Below are positions 8,632 through 15,373 of a stretch of DNA of 64,000 nt, piece after piece. Location of the stretch: NCBI GenBank assembly GCA_963669295.1, contig OY769938.1:1922001-1986000 (forward strand), read 5' to 3'. The translations under genes and the position numbers were made by a program. The notes under the pieces are model-generated. The model was not told the origin of the DNA and did not search any database. It saw only the letters and a program-made list of their open reading frames with translations. Position 1 is the stretch's first letter; each line of letters opens with the position of its first letter. The DNA comes from G963669295 sp963669295 (GTDB taxonomy: Bacteria > Bacteroidota > Bacteroidia > Flavobacteriales_D > CALLUQ01).

Positions 8632-10092
8632 TTACTTTAACTTCCCTGATAACCACTCATTGTAATTGATTAGATCAATATCAGCGGCTTCTTCAAAAGT
8701 CATTGTTCCAATGATATAGTTGACTTTCGCCATTAATTGTTCATCTTTCTCCAATCGGTCTACGTAAATAATCCGCTCAATTACTTCGAGTATTGTTTTT
8801 TGCCGCTCATAATTCGAGTCTAATAGCAGTTCTTTGAACTCTTTTCGTACCTGTGGGATAAGGTATTCCACATAATCAGAGTCTTCCATTTCATAGCGAA
8901 TGATGAGTTCTGATATGTTAATTTTCAATTGAAATGCTTTGTCCAAACTTTTATAACCATCATCTATTTTCAACCGCACGATATTTTTATTCGCTTGCTT
9001 AAACGATTTGATGTCAAAATATTGCAGCGCTAACTGCAAGTAAATGATCACCATGTTTAAGGGGGTTTTTCTTATGATGGCATTTTCCCTGGCCTCATGC
9101 AATATTTCAATGGCTTTATTTTTATCGATGTCTTTATAGTTTAATACTAGAGCATTGTAGTAATACAGCAGGTATTTGTCATGCAAAAACCCGCCAAATT
9201 CGGTCATTGACTCCTTTAACATTGCCGTATATTTTAATGACTCTTCCTGCTTGTTGTTTTTGTTAAGTGTATTGGCTAAATACGTTAACATCTGCAACTT
9301 CGTATCATGGTTAGTTTTGTCAAACAGCGATTCTTTTGTGAATTCAGTAAGGGTTTTTAATAAGTATTCTTCGAGCGATTTGTAATCGTGTTGCTGCAGT
9401 AGTATTCTACTTACCGATTGGTATATCTTCAACCTTAAAACCGGACTTTGTTCAATGTTTGGGGTATTGGAAAAGTCGTCCACTGTTTTCTGAAGCAAGT
9501 CGATGATTTGATAATTCTTCTCTGAAAAGTTTTGGGAGGTCTTAATTCGATAAATTAATGCCGCTAATATGTCGTCTATTTCCTGCAGTTGATTGAGGTG
9601 GCTCCGGTTTTTCTTTCGTTTTTCAATATATTCTTCAGGGTTTACACTCAGCGATTCATGCGACAGCTTTATAAAATCACTGTAAATCAAGTCCAACAAT
9701 TCATAGCCCAATATCCCGTTGGCTTTTTTCTCTGCTTTATTCAAATAGTGAAATGCCAGGCGATATTGTCGTTTTTGCTGAAAATGCCTGGAAAGAGCCA
9801 CATTATAAAGCACTGTATTCCCTTCCGAATGATGAAAGTATTGTAATGTTAAGCTCTTACTGATGTCTTCTGTCAACCGGTTTTTTAGCCGATAAAAAGC
9901 ATTCTTATCTTCAGCCTTATAGAGTTTCTGCTGTATTCTTTCTTCGTCGTAGTTTTCCTGAGCTTTACGAATATAATTGAACAACATTTCATCCTTCCTA
10001 GCCCCTTTTGAAGAGGTGCGATTCAGATAGAGCTTCAAATGCCGAACCTCTTCTTTATTCATGCTATCTACAAGACTATTGAGTGTTTTCAT
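8632..10092 (-). CDS. Unknown cytoplasmic helical-repeat (TPR-like) protein
   Basis: About 486 residues, almost wholly alpha-helical, with no signal peptide or membrane segment. Helix-turn-helix pairs such as RQYRLAFHYLNKAEKKANG resemble TPR units. The family is not recognised. The layout resembles the protein at 22448-23866: an N-terminal helical head starting with a Leu-rich 'sLxxxLxKxE' pattern, then helical repeats. On that basis the internal ATG at 10092 was preferred over the upstream ATG at 10125, which would add 11 residues. It probably acts as a protein-interaction scaffold. It is divergent from the secreted protein gene at 10188. Confidence 0.65.
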   Translation of the reverse strand: MKTLNSLVDSMNKEEVRHLKLYLNRTSSKGARKDEMLFNYIRKAQENYDEERIQQKLYKAEDKNAFYRLKNRLTEDISKSLTLQYFHHSEGNTVLYNVALSRHFQQKRQYRLAFHYLNKAEKKANGILGYELLDLIYSDFIKLSHESLSVNPEEYIEKRKKNRSHLNQLQEIDDILAALIYRIKTSQNFSEKNYQIIDLLQKTVDDFSNTPNIEQSPVLRLKIYQSVSRILLQQHDYKSLEEYLLKTLTEFTKESLFDKTNHDTKLQMLTYLANTLNKNNKQEESLKYTAMLKESMTEFGGFLHDKYLLYYYNALVLNYKDIDKNKAIEILHEARENAIIRKTPLNMVIIYLQLALQYFDIKSFKQANKNIVRLKIDDGYKSLDKAFQLKINISELIIRYEMEDSDYVEYLIPQVRKEFKELLLDSNYERQKTILEVIERIIYVDRLEKDEQLMAKVNYIIGTMTFEEAADIDLINYNEWLSGKLK

Positions 10093-10187
10093 AATTACAT
10101 TTTGAACGCGTAAGAAATTTAACATTTTATCGTAACTTTATCAAAGTTTATTGGTTAAATTGTGTAAAAATTATTTTTAGCCATATT

Positions 10188-10874
10188 ATGAAAAAGTTAT
10201 TCCTGTTCTTTGTACTGATCTACTTTGGCCAATCTGCGATCTACGGACAGGGCGTTGATTTAGGAATGCACCAACAGTTCGGTATAGACATTCCTGATAC
10301 TGTTGTTGCAAATAATTCTTATTCTGTTACGGTAGCGATTATCAATAACGATACCGCTGACTTTGTTGGCCCGCTAAATGTTGTATTAGGTGTTGACTCT
10401 GCTCAAAATGGAGTTTATGTTCCTGTACAAAGTGATTCGCTTTTATTGATTCAACTTGTTGCTGGCGATACCACAGTAGTTAGTTTATCACATTTTATTT
10501 CTTTAAACGACTACAAGTTGGAGGGAAATGGCATTGCAATATGGCCAGCAGGCCCCAATGTCAACACTACCGACTCTGTTTTTAAAGATGTATATGTGGT
10601 CATTGAAAGTGGGGTAAAGGATGAAGAACAATGGGAAGGGTATGAAGCAATATCCATGTACCCGAACCCCACAAACCAATACGTTTATATTACCGACAAA
10701 GGAACTGGAAGAGTCGTTGAGCAGGTAAGGATATATGATTTGCGTGGAGCTATTATAGAAATTCTTGGTGCAACAACGACCATCGACCTAAGTACTATCA
10801 ACCCTGGTGTTTACCTTGTTGAAGTAGACTTCGGAAAAATGCGTAAAAAGACATTCAGAATAATAAAGCAATAA
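10188..10874 (+). CDS. Small secreted protein with T9SS type A sorting domain
   Basis: A 228-residue protein with a signal peptide (residues 1-21, ending IYGQ). The middle (about residues 25-135) looks like one Ig-like or CARDB-like beta domain: ADFVGPLNVVLGVD, then VVSLSHFISL and DSVFKDVYVVIE. The tail beginning SMYPNPTNQYVYIT and ending TFRIIKQ is a T9SS sorting domain. It should be exported to the cell surface. The function is unknown. A terminator follows within 50 bases, so it is probably a single-gene unit. Confidence 0.82.
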   Translation: MKKLFLFFVLIYFGQSAIYGQGVDLGMHQQFGIDIPDTVVANNSYSVTVAIINNDTADFVGPLNVVLGVDSAQNGVYVPVQSDSLLLIQLVAGDTTVVSLSHFISLNDYKLEGNGIAIWPAGPNVNTTDSVFKDVYVVIESGVKDEEQWEGYEAISMYPNPTNQYVYITDKGTGRVVEQVRIYDLRGAIIEILGATTTIDLSTINPGVYLVEVDFGKMRKKTFRIIKQ

Positions 10875-10920
10875 TTTTCCTGTTAGCAGCAGCTTTAGAG
10901 TTTATTAAAACTTCTAGAAT

Positions 10921-10946
10921 AACCCCCTTTAAAAAGGGGGTTTTTT
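10921..10946 (+). terminator. Intrinsic terminator after the small T9SS cargo gene
   Basis: A 9-bp stem (AACCCCCTT with AAGGGGGTT, loop TAAA) runs into T6. It lies 47 bases after the stop at 10874. On the minus strand the U-tract is poor, so it would only partly stop the converging transcript that ends at 10953. Confidence 0.85.
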
Positions 10947-10952
10947 GTTCTA

Positions 10953-11657
10953 TTATCTTATTAAAGGTTGTTGAACAGATAGTGTTATTTGTTGTGGCGG
11001 TAACCACTGGTAATGAATGGTTTCTCTTACCTTAAATGCTCCTTCCAAACGAGCTGTTTCAAAAAAGTTAGTAGCAAAATAGTAGCAGTTCACCCACTCT
11101 ATTGGCCAGGCTTCTCGTTGAATTTGCACCATACGTATCCCTTCTCTTCCGGCACTATATGCTCGGTCTAATGTTTCTATCATCGTTTTCATGGGTTTGT
11201 TTTGCGTTTTTGGCGGGGCATCTTCAAGAGCATAATGTAGGAATTGTTCCTTTTTTCGTAGTTCAAGCATATTATTTTTACTTGCTATCTGTGCATACTC
11301 CAGTTGGTAATCTGTAAATAGCTTTCCCCCAACTACCACTAAAGGTTTATTGGTAAAAGAACGCAAGAAGTAAATGCCTTTGTCTTCTTTTTCACCATGA
11401 TAAATGGCATCTTCTACCAGTAATCGAAAAGCAATGTGTTGGTATTCGAAAGTGATGTGCTTATTGAAAAAGCCCGGGCGCATTTTTTTTAAACATACAT
11501 TTACCAATGATATCATGGCTCTTCCATCAAAGTTTTTTACAACAATTGATGATGGTACAAATGACGCCACTTCTTCTATAGCTACACTAAACTGAATCAA
11601 TTGTACATCATGCAGTTCTCCGACATAAGTAATCGGTAGTTGCTTTAGTCCATTCAT
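10953..11657 (-). CDS. DUF2071 family protein
   Basis: A 234-residue soluble protein that resembles the DUF2071/COG3361 (YqjF-like) family. Features used are VVKNFDGRAMISLVNVCLKK (about residues 41-60), a central beta-rich region with GIYFLRSFTNKPLVVVGGKLF (about 94-114), and the overall length. No catalytic function is established for the family. It is the last gene of the operon that follows the second operator of the GbsR-type regulator. The start lies 2 bases after the methyltransferase stop. Confidence 0.65.
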   Translation of the reverse strand: MNGLKQLPITYVGELHDVQLIQFSVAIEEVASFVPSSIVVKNFDGRAMISLVNVCLKKMRPGFFNKHITFEYQHIAFRLLVEDAIYHGEKEDKGIYFLRSFTNKPLVVVGGKLFTDYQLEYAQIASKNNMLELRKKEQFLHYALEDAPPKTQNKPMKTMIETLDRAYSAGREGIRMVQIQREAWPIEWVNCYYFATNFFETARLEGAFKVRETIHYQWLPPQQITLSVQQPLIR

Positions 11658-11659
11658 TG

Positions 11660-12607
11660 TTATTGTTTTATTCCAGAAATTATGTAATAACCAAATTTCG
11701 ACCTGTTTAAACCTACCAGCAACGACATTAATCCCCCTTTGAAATTGTTAATGCTTTGCTCTCCCAGTGGCTCTTTTTTCCATTTTTTCTTACACCAAAA
11801 CTTGAGTGTGACCATGGGCGCGTGTAATACCGACGGTGCTATATTCCATGATATATCCTTTACCTGAATATCTGTGAGGCCATTAAGCTCCAGTTCTTTT
11901 ACAAATTGATTGAGTTCTCCAAAACCTGGTAAGGCCCAGTATTTACAAATGCCTCGATAGCACCAATTCATCAAAGGATTAAACGTTGTTGCCGGTGCCT
12001 TAATAAACCCATCAGCAATTACAAAACGACTGCCCGGTTTTAATACCCTGGCCAACTCACGCACAAAAGACTCCTTTCCTTTCCCCATAGCATGACAAGC
12101 ACTTTCTAAAGCATAAGCACCATCTATTGCCCGGTCTTCAAAAGGCAATTGCGTATAATCGGCTTCTAACAAGCGTACTTTACTGCCACAGGCCTTACTT
12201 AAGGCATTGCCTTGCTCTACTTGCCATGGTACAATGCTAACCCCCACCAATTGTGCCTTTGTTCCTTTCGAATCAATATAACGCGCTGTTGCCCCCATGC
12301 CACAACCTAAATCAAGGACAATACCTTGTTTTTCACGCGTAAGCCCCAGTTCCTTATACACTTCCTCATTCATTCTGTTGAGCATTTGCTCTCGATTGAA
12401 GGGGTTCATGCCCCATTTGTAATAACCGAAATGCATGTTGAACGATGGACTCCATTCCTTATAGTCGATTGTAGCGTTTGCGTAATAGTTAAGTACTCTA
12501 TTTTTTATAGACTTTTGTTGCCCTTTCTCTGTTGGTAAAAATGCTCTTTTCGACATGTTTGTTCCAGAGGCCAGGTAGTTACTCCATGCGATTTCTTGTG
12601 CGTGCAT
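11660..12607 (-). CDS. Class I SAM-dependent methyltransferase
   Basis: A 315-residue protein with a Rossmann-type methyltransferase core. Motif I is VLDLGCGMG (residues 97-105), followed by the acidic loop LLEADYTQLPF and the post-motif RELARVLKPGSRFVIAD. The N-terminal lid (HFGYYKWGMNPFNREQ) resembles tocopherol, sterol and cyclopropane-type methyltransferases that act on hydrophobic substrates. The ATG at 12607 was chosen; an in-frame TTG two codons upstream is less likely. The neighbours are membrane proteins, which supports a lipid or quinone-like substrate, but this is inference. Confidence 0.85.
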   Translation of the reverse strand: MHAQEIAWSNYLASGTNMSKRAFLPTEKGQQKSIKNRVLNYYANATIDYKEWSPSFNMHFGYYKWGMNPFNREQMLNRMNEEVYKELGLTREKQGIVLDLGCGMGATARYIDSKGTKAQLVGVSIVPWQVEQGNALSKACGSKVRLLEADYTQLPFEDRAIDGAYALESACHAMGKGKESFVRELARVLKPGSRFVIADGFIKAPATTFNPLMNWCYRGICKYWALPGFGELNQFVKELELNGLTDIQVKDISWNIAPSVLHAPMVTLKFWCKKKWKKEPLGEQSINNFKGGLMSLLVGLNRSKFGYYIISGIKQ

Positions 12608-12613
12608 ATTCAA

Positions 12614-13459
12614 TTAAATAAGGTTAAACTTTGTTATCCACAATAATGCCCCTAGTTGCAAGCAAATAAACCAACAGAGTGTCCATGCTGGCCGCAACGC
12701 TAAGAACCGGGCTCTTTTTGCATGTTGCCAAAGCATTATACTACTACTCGCCAAAACAGATCCCATTAGCACCCATCCACTTGTGTCATTAAGTAATTGT
12801 TTCAGTACTATTCCCGGAACTAACACCAATACACCTATTAACATTACAGTAGCCAATTGACCGAGGTAGTCCACTTTCTTATCGGGCAGTAGCAATAAAG
12901 CAATTACTGCTGTTGCCAGCCAACCTGTTCCGGCTATCAGCAACATTTGTCCGCCAAGCACTTGTTCTTCTCCTTGCCAGACCCCTTCTAACGACCACCC
13001 TAACCAGTAAGTAATTGCAGCAGCAATAACCGCTGCAAAAACAATATAGCTTAGGCGATACTTTAAGTTAAAATCAGGATGTACAATCGGCGCATCTTCC
13101 TTCTTAATTGGTACAATGATTCTGCGGTTGTAAGAAATCATTGCGTAAAACCGCTTTAGCAGCCAATATACAGGAAGAAAGCGCCCTACTATACCAATGA
13201 GCTTTATCTTGCTGCTCAACACGTATAATAAAGCATCAATCCCATAAATTGTTTCTCCTCCTTGTTGGTCAATCAATGGGATCTCATGTTTTGCCTTTTG
13301 CAAATTAATCTTACTTTTTAGCGGGTGTCTTTCCAACTCATGAAATCCAACCCTATTTTTTGATGAGAGCATTCCATTTTTTACAAACTGTCCTGTATAC
13401 CATACACACATAGGACACTTGTTGTCGTACACCATTATTTTCTGATCAATTGCTTTCAT
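12614..13459 (-). CDS. DCC-family (DUF393) protein fused to a membrane domain
   Basis: A 281-residue protein. The N-terminal part has the DUF393/DCC thiol-disulphide oxidoreductase-like motif YDNKCPMCVWY with Cys15 and Cys18. The phrases GFHELE and IYGIDALLYVL (about residues 39-88) are also typical of that family. From about residue 135 there are five hydrophobic helices, so the C-terminal half is an integral membrane domain. The CxxC could do redox chemistry, but the partner is unknown. It lies in the operon after the second GbsR-type operator, 6 bases before the methyltransferase ATG. Confidence 0.78.
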   Translation of the reverse strand: MKAIDQKIMVYDNKCPMCVWYTGQFVKNGMLSSKNRVGFHELERHPLKSKINLQKAKHEIPLIDQQGGETIYGIDALLYVLSSKIKLIGIVGRFLPVYWLLKRFYAMISYNRRIIVPIKKEDAPIVHPDFNLKYRLSYIVFAAVIAAAITYWLGWSLEGVWQGEEQVLGGQMLLIAGTGWLATAVIALLLLPDKKVDYLGQLATVMLIGVLVLVPGIVLKQLLNDTSGWVLMGSVLASSSIMLWQHAKRARFLALRPAWTLCWFICLQLGALLWITKFNLI

Positions 13460-13485
13460 CTTCTTTTATGGATTATGCCGCCAGA

Positions 13486-13866
13486 TCATGAGGGGGGGGT
13501 GAACTTTGGTGGCAGGGGGTGTTTTTTTGCCTTCTTTCTTAATGAATAAAAGATAAGAAGGTTAAGAAAGTGCATGATTCCTAACACTATAATAATTGCC
13601 CCAAGCTTATAGCTTAATGTTTCTATCATCTCCCGGTAATTTTCTATTTCTCCCCAAACACGCAATGTTAATACAGCATAGCCAATGTTTAACAGGTAAA
13701 ATCCCACAAGCAATAATCGGTTTACGCTATCGGCCATTGAGTGATCGCCATGAAAAATGTCGATCAAGAACCGTTTCCCATTTTTGAATAGTGTTGTGGC
13801 AACCCAAATTGTAAGAGCAATTGAGATAACCAGATAAATGATATATGCTAAAACAACGCAGTCCAT
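13486..13866 (-). CDS. Small three-helix membrane protein of unknown function
   Basis: A 126-residue protein with three predicted membrane helices (about residues 5-25, 48-68 and 86-110) and a basic, proline-rich tail. The family was not recognised. It lies between the second four-helix membrane protein and the DCC protein in one operon. The 3' end of the coding strand carries eight consecutive C bases (plus-strand G8 at 13492-13499), so slippage would change the last residues. Confidence 0.7.
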   Translation of the reverse strand: MDCVVLAYIIYLVISIALTIWVATTLFKNGKRFLIDIFHGDHSMADSVNRLLLVGFYLLNIGYAVLTLRVWGEIENYREMIETLSYKLGAIIIVLGIMHFLNLLIFYSLRKKAKKHPLPPKFTPPS

Positions 13867-13883
13867 AGTATTCGGTTTTAAGG

Positions 13884-14279
13884 TTATAAATTAATGTTGG
13901 GTAAAAATGTGCTTCTCTTTTTTTGCTTCACAGGCCCAAATGTTTCCAAAATCGTTAGCACATAGAAATAAATGGCCAATAACCATGGCGGGCCAAATAA
14001 CCAGATACTTACCACTTCATCATTTCCCACAGCTCCAAGCAATCCAAGCATTAAGAAGTAAACCAATACCAACACCCAATATATTTTGATGTGTTTTTGT
14101 ACGAGCGGCTTATGGTATTTTATGGTTCCCACCTTTACCACTCCACTAATCAGTTGATAACAACCAATAAAAAACTGCACGTATAGCGCAATAAAAAGTC
14201 CTTCAAACCCGTAAACGATCATACTTCCAGGTATGATTCCCAATAACAATGTTTGGAGGGCGAAATCAGCTTTTCTCAT
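13884..14279 (-). CDS. Small membrane protein, first gene of the GbsR-linked operon
   Basis: A 131-residue protein with about four membrane helices (about 10-27, 28-47, 65-84 and 93-114). No family was recognised. Its ATG lies 18 bases downstream of a 20-bp perfect palindrome that matches the operator found before the regulator gene. It is therefore the first gene of the unit probably controlled by that regulator. The next gene starts 17 bases after it. Confidence 0.7.
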   Translation of the reverse strand: MRKADFALQTLLLGIIPGSMIVYGFEGLFIALYVQFFIGCYQLISGVVKVGTIKYHKPLVQKHIKIYWVLVLVYFLMLGLLGAVGNDEVVSIWLFGPPWLLAIYFYVLTILETFGPVKQKKRSTFLPNINL

Positions 14280-14297
14280 GATTTTTTGTTTTTAATA

Positions 14298-14317
14298 CTT
14301 TCAATAATTATTGAAAG
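14298..14317. promoter_or_regulatory. Operator-like perfect palindrome before the membrane-protein operon
   Basis: CTTTCAATAATTATTGAAAG is a 20-bp perfect inverted repeat in the 55-base gap between the regulator stop and the next gene. The arms CTTTCA and TGAAAG, with an 8-base centre, are identical to those of the site at 14863-14882. This points to binding by a dimeric regulator, most likely the adjacent GbsR-type protein. Confidence 0.75.
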
Positions 14318-14334
14318 CATGTTTGCAAATTTTT

Positions 14335-14835
14335 TTATTTCAACAGCTTCGTAAAGGTTCCAAAAAACCAGTGTTCGTCTGCTTTTACCATTCTTTCCAG
14401 AGCTTTATCAGCCTTGGTTGAAAATTTTTCAAGGGTGCCAATCATTGCTGTAAACTCTTCTGCTTCCTCATGTGTTTCTTCTACTTCTTTTACCTGACCT
14501 AATATTCTAATGATGGGTTCTAGTTCTCTCCTTCTTCGCTCAATAGAAATGCGCTTAGCCACCTCCCAAATGTCTTTCTCTGCTACAAAAAACTCCCTTC
14601 TCTCTCCTGGTTTCAGTTCTTTATACACAATGCCCCAATCAATTAATGCTCTTACGTTCATATTGGCATTGCCTCTTGAAATGTTCAATTGGCTCATGAT
14701 GTCTTCTGCACTCAATGGCTCTGGAGAAATTAACAACAATGCATGTACTTGTGCCATGGTTCTGTTGATTCCCCACTTCGAGCCTAGCGTTCCCCAGGCT
14801 TGAATGAATTTATCACGTGCTTCTTCGAGTTTCAT
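14335..14835 (-). CDS. GbsR/MarR family winged-helix transcriptional regulator
   Basis: A 166-residue protein. The N-terminal phrase FIQAWGTLGSKWGINRTMAQ, the wing-helix segment SAEDIMSQLNISRGNANMNVRALIDWGIV and PGERREFF match the GbsR branch of MarR regulators. A C-terminal helical pair probably serves dimerisation. The ATG at 14835 was chosen over the in-frame ATG at 14850 because a perfect promoter -7 box (14840-14847) lies between them. An inverted-repeat operator covers the -33 box, so autoregulation is likely. Family members in other bacteria control osmoprotectant genes; here the target appears to be the following five-gene operon. Confidence 0.88.
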   Translation of the reverse strand: MKLEEARDKFIQAWGTLGSKWGINRTMAQVHALLLISPEPLSAEDIMSQLNISRGNANMNVRALIDWGIVYKELKPGERREFFVAEKDIWEVAKRISIERRRRELEPIIRILGQVKEVEETHEEAEEFTAMIGTLEKFSTKADKALERMVKADEHWFFGTFTKLLK

Positions 14836-14839
14836 ATCA

Positions 14840-14870
14840 CAAACATACATGCTTTTTCTAAACTTTCAAA
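14840..14870 (-). promoter_or_regulatory. Promoter of the GbsR-type regulator gene
   Basis: On the minus strand, TTTG (14870-14867), exactly 19 bases, then TATGTTTG (14847-14840). This is an exact match to the Bacteroidota consensus. The -7 box ends only 4 bases before the ATG at 14835, so the transcript would be leaderless or nearly so. The -33 box lies inside the inverted repeat at 14863-14882. Confidence 0.7.
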
Positions 14871-14882
14871 ATTTTCTGAAAG
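14863..14882. promoter_or_regulatory. Operator-like inverted repeat at the regulator promoter
   Basis: CTTTCAAAATTTTCTGAAAG has the same arms (CTTTCA-N8-TGAAAG) as the perfect palindrome at 14298-14317. It overlaps the -33 TTTG of the regulator's own promoter, as expected for autorepression. Confidence 0.7.
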
Positions 14883-14910
14883 AAAGTGCAACAAGCGTGC
14901 CAAACAACAA

Positions 14911-14940
14911 AAAAGGCGTTATCGGTGGATAACGCCTTTA
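14911..14940 (-). terminator. Intrinsic terminator of the secreted-protein cluster
   Basis: A 12-13-bp stem (AAAGGCGTTATC with GATAACGCCTTT, loop of 4) followed by a T-run on the minus strand. It lies 18 bases after the stop of the gene at 14958 and ends the leftward unit. Confidence 0.85.
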
Positions 14941-14957
14941 ATGTTACTGTCTGTTTC

Positions 14958-15344
14958 TTATTTCACCGTAGATACGAACTGATCTATTTTGTGATTTTGC
15001 CCATCATATTGAAAGTTTTCTACTTTAAATGCGCGCAACATTTTATGAATATAACGCTTATCGCATTCGTAATCGATGGTCATAGTACACTGATATAGGC
15101 CCGGTGTTTGCTCCTCCATATCTAAAGTAAGGTACTTATCGTAGTTCACCAGTTGCGCAGTTACCCATCCGATGTGTTCTTTTGAAGCTTTCAATTGAAA
15201 CTCGGAAACTGTTTTTCCATCTTTAGTTGATTGTGCTACCGAAACATTCGATGTATATACTGCTGTTACCCCTTTTTCTTGCGGTAATGCCACTAAAGCA
15301 CAGCAAATAAAGGCAAAGGTAAATATTGTTTTTAACGATTTCAT
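14958..15344 (-). CDS. Small secreted protein of unknown function
   Basis: A 128-residue protein with a signal peptide ending near ALPQ. The rest is beta-rich and Lys-rich (VTAVYTSNVSVAQ, LYQCTMTIDYECDKRYIHKML) with two cysteines. No family was recognised and there is no T9SS sorting domain, so it is probably periplasmic. It follows the SprB-repeat gene by 29 bases and precedes a strong terminator, so it is the last gene of that unit and might help the surface protein. Confidence 0.65.
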   Translation of the reverse strand: MKSLKTIFTFAFICCALVALPQEKGVTAVYTSNVSVAQSTKDGKTVSEFQLKASKEHIGWVTAQLVNYDKYLTLDMEEQTPGLYQCTMTIDYECDKRYIHKMLRAFKVENFQYDGQNHKIDQFVSTVK

Positions 15345-15373
15345 AACGATTTCTTTTCGATTAGTAGATTCTT

